Source: a virus
Length of the DNA: 58,196 nucleotides
Strand: one strand, 5' to 3'
IMG/VR virus record: IMGVR_UViG_3300035698_024774
Span: 1-58,196 of that record
Shown here: one piece after another, positions 18,562-26,857 of the stretch
Layout of the letters: each line of letters opens with the position of its first letter
Numbering within the stretch: position 1 is the stretch's first letter
Made by a program: the position numbers and the translations under genes
The notes under the pieces: model-generated
Told to the model about the DNA's origin: nothing
The model's database searches: none
What the model saw: the letters and a program-made list of their open reading frames with translations, nothing else

Positions 18562-19122
18562 TTAAAATACCCTATACCCTAAATACATACCCTTGTGTTT
18601 GGTTGAGTAAGTGAGCCCTATAATGTATTTATTAACACTTATATTACTCTCTACATAAGCTGTCTTATTGAAATACCCAACTCCAGTATACATACGAATC
18701 CTATTGTCAATAGCGCTAATATTTAACTTCCCCTTGTATTCAAAAATAAATTTATTCTCTGGAAAATAATATGTACTACTAACGTCTACAAATACATTAG
18801 ATTTATCATCCCCCGTAACGCTAAATGGTAACGGCCTCACTAATTTTTCAACGTATATAATACTATCATTAATAATAGTATCGGTAAGTGTATCATATTT
18901 AAATATCTCTTCATGGTAATTCACAGTATCCAATACAATAATGGTGTCATATACAATTTCAGAAACATTTACATAAACTGTGTCTATATGGCCAGTGGTA
19001 TCTATGATCCCATTACCATTACCGCCAAAAATAAACATAATAGCAAGAGCAATAGCAGCGAGAATATTTATTAAACCCATCTTACCGCTAAGGCTCTTTA
19101 ATTTATCAAACAACTTTTTCAT
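18562..19122 (-). CDS. Single-pass membrane protein with exported domain
   Basis: The 186-residue product has a positively charged start, one hydrophobic segment (about 18-34, INILAAIALAIMFIF) and a long beta-rich outer part with alternating hydrophobic residues (VYVNVSEIVYDTIIVLDTV). It resembles small inner-membrane-anchored phage proteins. It is followed by another small membrane protein gene, so an envelope or lysis-related pair is possible. No family is assigned. Confidence 0.6.
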   Translation of the reverse strand: MKKLFDKLKSLSGKMGLINILAAIALAIMFIFGGNGNGIIDTTGHIDTVYVNVSEIVYDTIIVLDTVNYHEEIFKYDTLTDTIINDSIIYVEKLVRPLPFSVTGDDKSNVFVDVSSTYYFPENKFIFEYKGKLNISAIDNRIRMYTGVGYFNKTAYVESNISVNKYIIGLTYSTKHKGMYLGYRVF

Positions 19123-19380
19123 TTAGTTAAACCCCATTTTATTACCCAATAAAGTTTTCATAATATCAGGATGAGCGTTTACCATCTGCCAATAATTTTT
19201 ACTGTCCTCTTCTCTCATCTTAACATCTATATTCATAACCCTAATACCATTTACAAAATTATAAACATATAACATACTAAAAATTACTATCAAACTCATA
19301 AAAACAGGATGGAACCCTAAGAAGTAAATCCCAACCAAAGATGATACGATCATAATTATTGAATGATCCCCTGCTTTCAT
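19123..19380 (-). CDS. Small two-segment membrane protein
   Basis: The 85-residue product has a hydrophobic N-terminal half consistent with two membrane helices (about 7-24 and 26-44) and a charged cytoplasmic tail. It is immediately adjacent to the single-pass membrane protein gene and to a coiled-coil protein gene. A holin-like role cannot be excluded, but no endolysin is seen nearby. Confidence 0.55.
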   Translation of the reverse strand: MKAGDHSIIMIVSSLVGIYFLGFHPVFMSLIVIFSMLYVYNFVNGIRVMNIDVKMREEDSKNYWQMVNAHPDIMKTLLGNKMGFN

Positions 19381-19862
19381 TAAATACCTCCCTGAATTGC
19401 TTGTTTATCCCAAGATAACATACTTCTAGCTACGTCTATACTTTTCTCTATTTCTCTTAACTTAGACTTACCTATCGATGTATGATATCCTAAAACTAAT
19501 TCATTATAACCCTCTTCATAAAAAGATGTTTCTTTATTGCCTATCTTAATTTTGTAACCCTCTGATAACTCATTTCTTTTTGTAATAGAAAGCGATTTGT
19601 ATTCTTCCTTTTTACTCAACTCACTGAATGCTTGATCTTTAATACTTTTCTTGGCTAACCCCGATGCCTTTTCAAGGTGAGTATACCAAGCTACCTTTTT
19701 GGCAACAGTAGAATACAAAGAAAGAACTTGGCTCAACCTCTCTCTTAGTGCATTGCCAACTAACTTCTGATCGATTGTTGCATCGTAATCATCAAAGGGA
19801 GAATCCTCGGCTTTTTTTACTACATTGAAACTATCCTTAAAGATCTGTTTTTTATTGACCAT
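19380..19862 (-). CDS. Helical protein of unknown function
   Basis: The 160-residue product is nearly all helical and Lys/Glu rich; I choose the ATG at 19862 over a GTG six bases upstream. No motif is visible. Its size, helical nature and neighbourhood of replication genes would fit a recombination mediator or DNA-binding accessory protein, but that is a guess. It overlaps the dockerin-like gene by 11 bp. Confidence 0.55.
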   Translation of the reverse strand: MVNKKQIFKDSFNVVKKAEDSPFDDYDATIDQKLVGNALRERLSQVLSLYSTVAKKVAWYTHLEKASGLAKKSIKDQAFSELSKKEEYKSLSITKRNELSEGYKIKIGNKETSFYEEGYNELVLGYHTSIGKSKLREIEKSIDVARSMLSWDKQAIQGGI

Positions 19863-20226
19863 CACCACTACCTGTTACTGTTTGAGGATAAACTTTCTTC
19901 ACTAAACTATCTATATCAGATCTATCGATATAACCATTAGCATTAAAGTCTCCATTATAAACAGGAACATATAAGTTTATCATAGTAATGACATCCATAA
20001 TACTTAATCGGCCATCTCTATTGATATCTCCAGATAACCCCTCCTCAGTGAGAGACATTCTACTTGCAGTCAAAAGCTCTTGAGGGGACTCTTCTATAAC
20101 CACAATATCTGGTGCAGTAATAACATCTACGGCATCCTGAAAGTTAGCCTGATAGAATGCACCCATGACAATAAGCATTATTAGTGCTCCAATAGCGCTC
20201 GCTGCTATCATTTTTAACCATTCCAT
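19852..20226 (-). CDS. Membrane-anchored dockerin-like (type I, Ca-binding repeat) protein
   Basis: The 124-residue product has one N-terminal membrane helix (about 5-24) and a C-terminal pair of EF-hand-like loops: GDINRDGRLSIMDVI (66-80) and GDFNANGYIDRSDID (92-106), each followed by a helix. This is the dockerin type I signature, with Asp/Asn at the calcium positions. Dockerins normally bind cohesins in cellulosomes or surface assemblies. It lies just downstream of the ribonucleotide reductase gene in the same transcript. Confidence 0.75.
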   Translation of the reverse strand: MEWLKMIAASAIGALIMLIVMGAFYQANFQDAVDVITAPDIVVIEESPQELLTASRMSLTEEGLSGDINRDGRLSIMDVITMINLYVPVYNGDFNANGYIDRSDIDSLVKKVYPQTVTGSGDGQ

Positions 20227-20235
20227 ATTATCCTC

Positions 20236-23202
20236 CTAGCATTTTGAATATCCACACGTTGTACACTTCCAACATCTCTCCGCATAAACAAGTGAGTTTT
20301 TTGTACATGATGGACATATTATTTGTTTCTTTTCTTCTTCTGTCTTTTCTTTTTTATAGTGCTCTTCTAATCTATTTGCTATCAAATCTATCACAGAACT
20401 ATATTTTTTACCAGCATGAAATAATGCACCATTACCCTCTATTCCCTTAAGGGCCTTTACTATTACACTGACATCAACCTTATGTTTTAGAGCATTAGAG
20501 ATCAACTTCCCTATAGCTGTATAGTGCATCTTAACATCGGCATCAGCATCTATATTAACAAAAACTTCAATAGGCTCATCATCCTCTAAACTATTCTTAT
20601 TAATTGTTAGATAAACCTTACCACTATTGGTTTGAATTTTCTCAGTTGTACCATTCGTAATATTAGATCTATACCTTAGCTTGGTTTCTTTTTTATCTTC
20701 CTTTTTTGTTGTAGATAAAACCTGATGAGGTCGGCTACCATCACGATAAACGGTTATACCCTTACACCCTAATTCATAAGCTAAAATATAAGCCTCTCTA
20801 ATACTTTTTTGAGTAGCATTCTTTGGTAGATTAATGGTCTTACTTACACCGCTATCGACAAATTTTTGAAAAGACGCTTGCATTCTAACGTGGTCTAATG
20901 GGTCTATATCCATTGCTGTTACAAAAACATTTTTAACTTCCTCTGGTATCCCCTTAATTTTTTGGATACTCCCTGTCTCACAAATTTTATCCCTTAATTC
21001 AGAATCAAAACGTAACCCATCCTTTTCTAACTTTATTATATTTTCATTTGATTCAAAATATTCACTGAAAACAGGCATCTTTGTATCGTCCATACATGTT
21101 CTCATATACCCTATAGCAAACAGTGGCTCACATCCAGATGATACATTAGCTATAATAGAAAGAGTTCCGGTAGGAGCTATTGTAGTTACACATGAATTTC
21201 TTCTTGTCTTATCCGATCCACAATACCCCCTTTGTTTTCCAAGAGCCTTACTAAATTTTAAAGATTTAACACTAATGAATTCCATAATACGTTCAGCAAC
21301 TTCAAATGATTCCTCGGAACCATACCTAATACCCATTTTAATAAGTATATCAGCAAAACCCATAACACCAATACCAATTCTACGTGAGTGTAGTGTTTGT
21401 TTTTGTATTTGAGGTAATGGGTATTTATTAACACTGATAACACTATCCATGAATCTGACTATAACCCTTAAGTCTTTTTCCAACTCTAACCAATTGATAT
21501 TAAGCTCTTCCGTTAGGTATTCATTCAAATTAATACTACATAAATTACATGAATCATTAGGTGGTAGAGGCTGCTCCCCGCATGGATTAGTAGACTCATA
21601 TAATATATTTTTATTCTTTTTATTAGCCGTATCTATAAAAAATATACCCGGCTCTCCGGTTTCGTAAGCATTTTTAACAATATTATCCATTACAGTTTTT
21701 GACGATAGTGTACCACACTTTTTACCATCACGAGGATCCACTAAATCATAATTCTCACTATCTTTAAGTGCTTTCATAAATTTATCAGTAATTGCCACAG
21801 AAATATTAAAGTTATTTAATTTAGTAAGATCTTGCTTACAATTAATAAACTCTAAAACATCTGGATGATCACAATTATGAACAAAAATATTTTCTACAGC
21901 AAAATTATGAAAATCAGGAACATGAGCATCATAAACATCTTCAAATCCAAATTTTTCAATTTTTCTTATTTTATGGTTACTATTAAATTGGTTCTTAAAA
22001 CCATCCCTATAATGTTTTTTGTAATCACTTCCCCCTAGCCCTTTATTCCAAACATCTTTTTTCTTTTTCCTTGCAGCTATTTTCATTTTTTCTTTCCATT
22101 GGTCTGCTTTTTCTTTACCATAAACATCCTCTAAGGTTTTACCTCTTCTTTCATTGGCAATCCTTTTTTGGTGTTTTTTAATAATACCACAATGTTTTTT
22201 AGCATGCTCAGAAAGAGTTAAAACTTGCAAATTATTAGGATTATTATTCAAACAATCACCATCAATATGATGGACAAATTCATCGTTTTTACCTCTTTTA
22301 CCATTATTTGTTAATGTTTTTAGCTTTCTTCTGATAATCATTTCACCGATAATAACAGATTCATCTCTATTATTTTCTTCAAAGGTGCTACCAATAGAAA
22401 TTCTACCATTTTGCATTACTTTATGCAATGCTTTGAGACTGCTTCCAATTCTTAAATCCTTAAGTTGTTTATAATTGTTATCGGAAGTTAAAAACAAATG
22501 ATCATCCGTAGAATATATAATATCATCATTATCTAAAGTAATCTTATATACCTCTTTATGGTCACTCTTAAAAAAATTAGCTTCTCTAATGGCAACTTCT
22601 TTGTTTTTAAAATCATAACAATATACATAAGCCTTTTTATTTTCTAATTCCTCAATGGGTATTTTACCATTAATAGTGTTAACTTTTGTTTTCCCACCTA
22701 AACATCGTAAAATTCCCATGTTCGCTCCTCTACGTGTACCACCTTGCTTTACCTGTTCGGTTGCTTCATTAATTACTTTCATAAAAGAAATCGGGCCAGA
22801 TGCTACACCATATGTACTGCCAACAACAGAATCACTTGGTCTTAATCTAGAGAATGAAAATCCAGTTCCACCGCCTGATTGGTGTACTAATGCAGCGTTC
22901 TTAACTGCATCAAAAATAGACTCCATAGAATCTTCTATAGGTAAAACAAAACATCCACTTAATTGTCCAATTTTACGTCCTGCGTTCATTAGTGTAGGGC
23001 TATTGGGTAAGAACTTAAGATCATATAATAATTCATAATATTTCTTTGCCCATTTTTTCCTACACTTTACTGGCTCATCTTTTGCAATGGCATTGGAAAC
23101 TCTCTGACATAAGCCATCCCAATCTTCTATACACTTGCCGTCTTTATCTTTTATAAAATATCTTCTTTTTAAAACTTCTATTGCATTATCACTGAGCGTC
23201 AT
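20236..23202 (-). CDS. nrdJ: Class II (B12-dependent) ribonucleotide reductase with intein
   Basis: The precursor is 988 residues; removing the intein (167-443) leaves about 711. Extein motifs include FLPNSPTLMNAG, LSGCFVLP (redox Cys84), HQSGGGTGFSFSRLRP, NPCGEQPLPPNDSCNLCSIN (active-site Asn, Cys and Glu) and a C-terminal zinc-ribbon, CPSCTKNSLVY then CWKCTTCGYSKC. These are typical of adenosylcobalamin-dependent NrdJ enzymes, which reduce ribonucleotides for DNA synthesis without oxygen. The host must supply or import B12. A remnant of another nucleotide gene overlaps its start. Confidence 0.9.
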   Translation of the reverse strand: MTLSDNAIEVLKRRYFIKDKDGKCIEDWDGLCQRVSNAIAKDEPVKCRKKWAKKYYELLYDLKFLPNSPTLMNAGRKIGQLSGCFVLPIEDSMESIFDAVKNAALVHQSGGGTGFSFSRLRPSDSVVGSTYGVASGPISFMKVINEATEQVKQGGTRRGANMGILRCLGGKTKVNTINGKIPIEELENKKAYVYCYDFKNKEVAIREANFFKSDHKEVYKITLDNDDIIYSTDDHLFLTSDNNYKQLKDLRIGSSLKALHKVMQNGRISIGSTFEENNRDESVIIGEMIIRRKLKTLTNNGKRGKNDEFVHHIDGDCLNNNPNNLQVLTLSEHAKKHCGIIKKHQKRIANERRGKTLEDVYGKEKADQWKEKMKIAARKKKKDVWNKGLGGSDYKKHYRDGFKNQFNSNHKIRKIEKFGFEDVYDAHVPDFHNFAVENIFVHNCDHPDVLEFINCKQDLTKLNNFNISVAITDKFMKALKDSENYDLVDPRDGKKCGTLSSKTVMDNIVKNAYETGEPGIFFIDTANKKNKNILYESTNPCGEQPLPPNDSCNLCSINLNEYLTEELNINWLELEKDLRVIVRFMDSVISVNKYPLPQIQKQTLHSRRIGIGVMGFADILIKMGIRYGSEESFEVAERIMEFISVKSLKFSKALGKQRGYCGSDKTRRNSCVTTIAPTGTLSIIANVSSGCEPLFAIGYMRTCMDDTKMPVFSEYFESNENIIKLEKDGLRFDSELRDKICETGSIQKIKGIPEEVKNVFVTAMDIDPLDHVRMQASFQKFVDSGVSKTINLPKNATQKSIREAYILAYELGCKGITVYRDGSRPHQVLSTTKKEDKKETKLRYRSNITNGTTEKIQTNSGKVYLTINKNSLEDDEPIEVFVNIDADADVKMHYTAIGKLISNALKHKVDVSVIVKALKGIEGNGALFHAGKKYSSVIDLIANRLEEHYKKEKTEEEKKQIICPSCTKNSLVYAERCWKCTTCGYSKC
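21874..22704 (-). mobile_element. HNH-containing intein in nrdJ (277 aa)
   Basis: The insert runs from Cys167 (CLGGKTKV) to Asn443 (NIFVHN) with Cys444 as the +1 residue; it interrupts GANMGILR/CDHPDVLEF. Splicing blocks are visible: YSTDDHLFLTS (TxxH-type block B), FEDVYDAHVPDFHNFAVENIFVHN (blocks F and G, penultimate His). The endonuclease is of HNH type (FVHHIDGDCLNNNPNNLQVL) rather than LAGLIDADG. All catalytic splice residues are present, so it should be active. Confidence 0.88.
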
Positions 23203-23290
23203 TTATATCACCTTCATCTGTAAATTTTGTAATCTGCCCACTGTGGAATGGTTGAAACCTTCCAACGAATACAATGTAATCAAACTTCAT
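23189..23290 (-). pseudogene. N-terminal remnant of an NMNAT/nucleotidylyltransferase
   Basis: A 33-codon frame from the ATG at 23290 encodes FDYIVFVGRFQPFHSGQ then unrelated residues, ending at a TGA at 23189 inside the start of nrdJ. GRFQPFH is the hallmark of NadM/NadR-type nicotinamide-nucleotide adenylyltransferases, whose next residues should be xGH; here they are SGQ. Phages such as KVP40 carry NAD salvage genes. I read this as a truncated relic; a leader peptide is the alternative. A GAGGAG ribosome binding site is retained. Confidence 0.6.
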
Positions 23291-23291
23291 A

Positions 23292-23438
23292 TTAATTCTC
23301 CTCGCTTAATCTCTTTAAGCTTTTAACGGCTTCTTTAATACTACTCTGTAATTCAAGAAAGCTTTTAATTAATGGCTCGTAAGCATTGTTTAATTTCTTT
23401 CTTAATTTTATTCTTTTTTCTTGTATTTCTTTATTCAT
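23292..23438 (-). CDS. Small helical protein (48 aa)
   Basis: The frame from the ATG at 23438 to the TAA at 23292 encodes a 48-residue Lys/Glu/Leu-rich amphipathic helix (MNKEIQEKRIKLRKKLNNAY at its start). It overlaps the stop of the upstream metallophosphoesterase-like gene by 8 bp and ends one base before the NMNAT relic, so it is translationally embedded in the operon. Unknown function. Confidence 0.55.
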   Translation of the reverse strand: MNKEIQEKRIKLRKKLNNAYEPLIKSFLELQSSIKEAVKSLKRLSEEN

Positions 23439-24147
23439 TTCTTAATATATCATTACCTGTAAAATTCCATGTTTTTGTATCTAAAACACCATAAGCATTA
23501 GTATTTAACTTTGGAAGAGACACTAAAGCTATATGTCTAAATACCTTTGGCCACATTATATTAAACCATCTTTCGTAATGTCCCGTAAAAGCATAGAAGG
23601 CTAAAGTATCATTGAACATGGTTAATGTATCATCACTGAACTCTACATTTTTCCTAACCGATGGGCTAGGTAACTCATGCATCAAAAGGATATTTGTTTC
23701 CCTTCCAATTTTATCAACATCATCGTTTGTAAAATGCCTTCTCCTATTTCCAGTAAGATGCTTCATCTTATAACTAGTTGGACTATAGCCTCTGCCTAAT
23801 CCTGTTATCCCAACTGCCTCTCCCTCTATATCTAATACGCATTTTTCACCCTGATCTAACAATTTAAAATTAAAAATTTCTATCTTGTTATCTAATATAT
23901 ACTTAACTAAGTTGAAATTTTCATTAATTCCGGGCACAGCAACGATTGGCCTGATAAATTTCTTTTTTCCAGAAACGTATTCATGGAAATTACCAGCGTT
24001 ATGTTTTGATCTTTTGAGGTTTTTGTCATTACGATAGTATATCCCAATACTCCCTGTGGCAAGTATAGCATCACATTTCGACTCCTCCGCATACTGGTTA
24101 TAAAGATCTATATTACCATTTGTAGCACCTACAACAAGTAGCTTCAC
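23431..24147 (-). CDS. Metallophosphoesterase-fold protein with degenerate active site
   Basis: The 238-residue product follows the calcineurin-like/lariat-debranching order of motifs, but ligands are replaced: VVGATNGNID (7-13) where GDxHG is expected, LATGSIG (29-35) for GDxG, VPGINENF (71-78) for GNHE, then LLMHELPSP (with His158 kept) and FTGHYERWF for GHxH. The fold looks intact and codon use is normal, so it is probably a functional protein without metal chemistry, perhaps a nucleotide or protein binder. An intact relative is encoded at 52484. Confidence 0.6.
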   Translation of the reverse strand: MKLLVVGATNGNIDLYNQYAEESKCDAILATGSIGIYYRNDKNLKRSKHNAGNFHEYVSGKKKFIRPIVAVPGINENFNLVKYILDNKIEIFNFKLLDQGEKCVLDIEGEAVGITGLGRGYSPTSYKMKHLTGNRRRHFTNDDVDKIGRETNILLMHELPSPSVRKNVEFSDDTLTMFNDTLAFYAFTGHYERWFNIMWPKVFRHIALVSLPKLNTNAYGVLDTKTWNFTGNDILRNE

Positions 24148-24159
24148 ATTTACCTCCCA

Positions 24160-25170
24160 TTAACAACTCCCATCAACAACTCCATGAATGAGATTTGATA
24201 CTTCTCCCAATTGCATATCAAGAGAAAAGTTATGAACAACATAGTCTCTTAATCCTTGACGATAAGAATCTTTATCTTCGAGCCCTACAAACTTATCAAC
24301 AATATCAACACAATCTTTAATGCTTGTCCAAATATGTTCTTTCTTATATATATTTAAAGCACCAAACCAGTTATTAACCAATGGTAAAACTCCTTGAGCC
24401 ATACCTTCCATCATTGACATTTGGAATGATTCGAAAATAGAAGAAGAAACAACAAAATCCTTATCTGCAAGATACTTTGGAACATCTCTTTGCCATCCAT
24501 CAAAATAAATAGGAAAGTTAAGATAGTCAGAAATATGTTTTAAGTAAACAACAAACCGGGGATCTTGGTGTTCTCCTGCAATATGGAAACTAAATTCATT
24601 ATCATATTCATAGATCGCTTGAAAAACCTGCATCAATAGTGCGGGGTCTTTCTTGTGATTTAGATAGCCAACATAGGCAACCTTCTTATTAAATTTCTTA
24701 TCTTTCGGAATCGAAAATTTATTAACATCAACACCATTATAAATAACTTCTATTTTTTCATCTGGTAAATTAGTCCCCCGGATGCTACCCGGAATACCCT
24801 TTTGAATAATTTCCTTAATACTATCATTAACAACTACGACCTTATCTATGTTGTTCCAATTGATCTGATGCTGTATACCATTAAATACTTCATAGCTATG
24901 TATGCGCATAATGTGCTTTGCATACTTTGGCCCTCGTGTAATAAACTTCATTACATCATGACCCCACTCAAACCAACAGACATCAGAGCTACGCCATACC
25001 CTATAGTAGTATTGATCATCACCTGCACCCGGATTCTGCAGTTTCTGCATTAGTGGTGTTAAATCAAAAGTATCTATATCGAACCCCTCATAAGTCCTAG
25101 CATCCTTAATAATATCTTTTAAAAAGCTATCTTGACCGGGAGGATAAAAGAACGTTAACTTCTTACTCAT
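24160..25170 (-). CDS. Glycosyltransferase, GT4 type
   Basis: The 336-residue product has the C-terminal Rossmann domain of GT4 enzymes: EVIYNGVDVNKF, KVAYVGYLNHKKDP, HIAGEHQDPR and the nucleotide-sugar motif SSIFESFQMSMMEGMAQGVLPLV (E-x7-E). It would transfer a sugar with retention. It is the last gene of the leftward sugar cassette. Confidence 0.85.
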   Translation of the reverse strand: MSKKLTFFYPPGQDSFLKDIIKDARTYEGFDIDTFDLTPLMQKLQNPGAGDDQYYYRVWRSSDVCWFEWGHDVMKFITRGPKYAKHIMRIHSYEVFNGIQHQINWNNIDKVVVVNDSIKEIIQKGIPGSIRGTNLPDEKIEVIYNGVDVNKFSIPKDKKFNKKVAYVGYLNHKKDPALLMQVFQAIYEYDNEFSFHIAGEHQDPRFVVYLKHISDYLNFPIYFDGWQRDVPKYLADKDFVVSSSIFESFQMSMMEGMAQGVLPLVNNWFGALNIYKKEHIWTSIKDCVDIVDKFVGLEDKDSYRQGLRDYVVHNFSLDMQLGEVSNLIHGVVDGSC

Positions 25171-25178
25171 ATAATCTC

Positions 25179-26303
25179 CTAAAATGGTAAATCTAATAAT
25201 AATTCTTGACGAATATCTTGAATAATCCTATGAGCTGTATTACCATCGCCCCAATAACAATTATTCAATTCACTATTCCAATCTTCTTCTCTTTCAAAAT
25301 CATTTTCTTTAATATATTTAATAGTATCCTCTTTATTGCCCATAAGTACATTACCATGTAATAATGTAATTGGTCTCTCTGTAGAGGATCTATATGTAAT
25401 GCATGGCACAGACATTGCTGCACACTCTTCTTGGATCCCACCTGAATCAGTAATAACAAAATCAGAATTATATACATTTTGCAAAAACGTTAAATATGAC
25501 GCTGCAGGATATACAATCTTATATATATAATCATTAATCTTATTAGCCCCTCTTAATATCTGAATATTATTCATTAATCGTGGATGAGCAAATAGATAAA
25601 CTGGAATTATATCGTTGATATCTAATAGCAAATTAAGAACCGTTCTTAAATTATCATTAATATTTTCAGGACGATGAAATGTAGCCACACAATAAGGAAT
25701 ACCAGATGAATATTGTTTATCAGAGTTTATGATTTTATCTTTAAATTTTAATAAAGTATCAATCATTATATTTCCAACATATTCCACCCGCTTCCTTCCT
25801 AATATAAATTCATTATTTAAATTATTTACACCAGATTGTTCACTACAATACAATACATCAGAAACCGCATCTACATAATAACGGTTCATTTCCTCTGGCA
25901 TTTTCCAATCCTTTGATCTCAAACCAGATTCAACGTGTGCCAATTTAAATCCATGTGTCCGGGCAACCCAAGCTGCAGCGAAGGTGGAATTAACATCACC
26001 AAAAACAATTACTAAATCAGGATGATAGTCAATCATATCTGGCGTAAGTGCATCTATTAATACCCACCTATCACTTGACATAACCATTAAATCTAAATCA
26101 ATTTTTAGATCTAATACATTTAAGATATCACTACTCAATTGCTTTGAATAATGTTGTCCCGTATGCACTACCCTTACATCAAACTCATCAGCATACAAAT
26201 CCTTAAAAGCATGATAGAGAGGAGCAGCCTTCACAAAGTTTGGCCTTGCCCCTACCACCATATATATTTTCTTTATATTCTTTTGAGCCATAAACAACCC
26301 CAT
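25179..26303 (-). CDS. wecB: UDP-N-acetylglucosamine 2-epimerase
   Basis: The 374-residue product has the non-hydrolysing epimerase signatures: VVGARPNFVKAAPL, HTGQHYSKQL, VFGDVNSTFAAAW, HVESGLRSKDWKMPEEMNR, and ITDSGGIQEECAAMSVP near the C-terminus. It makes UDP-ManNAc-type sugars. The ATG at 26303 lies inside the 3' end of the upstream gene; an ATG at 26291 is an alternative start. A second, distinct homologue is at 31572. Confidence 0.92.
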   Translation of the reverse strand: MGLFMAQKNIKKIYMVVGARPNFVKAAPLYHAFKDLYADEFDVRVVHTGQHYSKQLSSDILNVLDLKIDLDLMVMSSDRWVLIDALTPDMIDYHPDLVIVFGDVNSTFAAAWVARTHGFKLAHVESGLRSKDWKMPEEMNRYYVDAVSDVLYCSEQSGVNNLNNEFILGRKRVEYVGNIMIDTLLKFKDKIINSDKQYSSGIPYCVATFHRPENINDNLRTVLNLLLDINDIIPVYLFAHPRLMNNIQILRGANKINDYIYKIVYPAASYLTFLQNVYNSDFVITDSGGIQEECAAMSVPCITYRSSTERPITLLHGNVLMGNKEDTIKYIKENDFEREEDWNSELNNCYWGDGNTAHRIIQDIRQELLLDLPF

Positions 26304-26845
26304 ATACCATCCTCATTGTGCTTATCTATTACCCACTCTGGGTGATCCGCTAAAAATTCTTCAATAGCATCCATTAAACCCTTGTTGGTATCAGCTGGAA
26401 TAGAAACATATGTTCCATGACTATCTTGACCTGTAGCACTTGCCCTAGCCATAAGTTTAGTATCATGGAACCCAATATATTTTTTTATCTTATGAGCGTG
26501 TAAGGCTAACTCTTTACATAAAAAACTATACATATGTAAAGAATCGATAAACAACATATCAGCCTCTTCAAAATCGGCATCGAGAGAGGATTTTTTTTCA
26601 ACAACAAATTCTGTATTACCATCGGCCACCAACTCCATTACATTATCTCCCAACATCGGAATGGGATCATAACCAATCCACTTCTTTGGTTGTGCACATA
26701 AAATGGCAACAGTAGAATTACCTATATGAATTCCAAACTCAATAACAGTATCACATTGACTATCCCTTGTGAATAAATCTTCATAATAGGGGCTCATATC
26801 TTTATGAGAAGGTAGTTTATCTTTTATACTATCAAATTCAATCAT
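26273..26845 (-). CDS. Class I SAM-dependent methyltransferase-like protein
   Basis: The 190-residue product has DTVIEFGIHIGNSTVAIL (SAM-binding motif I, with Glu-Phe-Gly), IGYDPIPM (acidic residue at the end of strand 2) and ADMLFIDSLHMYSF (the D-x-H of Methyltransf_24 proteins), then IGFHDTK. Such enzymes accompany glycan biosynthesis cassettes and methylate sugars or glycan ends. Substrate unknown. It overlaps the epimerase gene by 31 bp. Confidence 0.75.
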   Translation of the reverse strand: MIEFDSIKDKLPSHKDMSPYYEDLFTRDSQCDTVIEFGIHIGNSTVAILCAQPKKWIGYDPIPMLGDNVMELVADGNTEFVVEKKSSLDADFEEADMLFIDSLHMYSFLCKELALHAHKIKKYIGFHDTKLMARASATGQDSHGTYVSIPADTNKGLMDAIEEFLADHPEWVIDKHNEDGIWGCLWLKRI

Positions 26846-26857
26846 TTTTCTCCTAAT

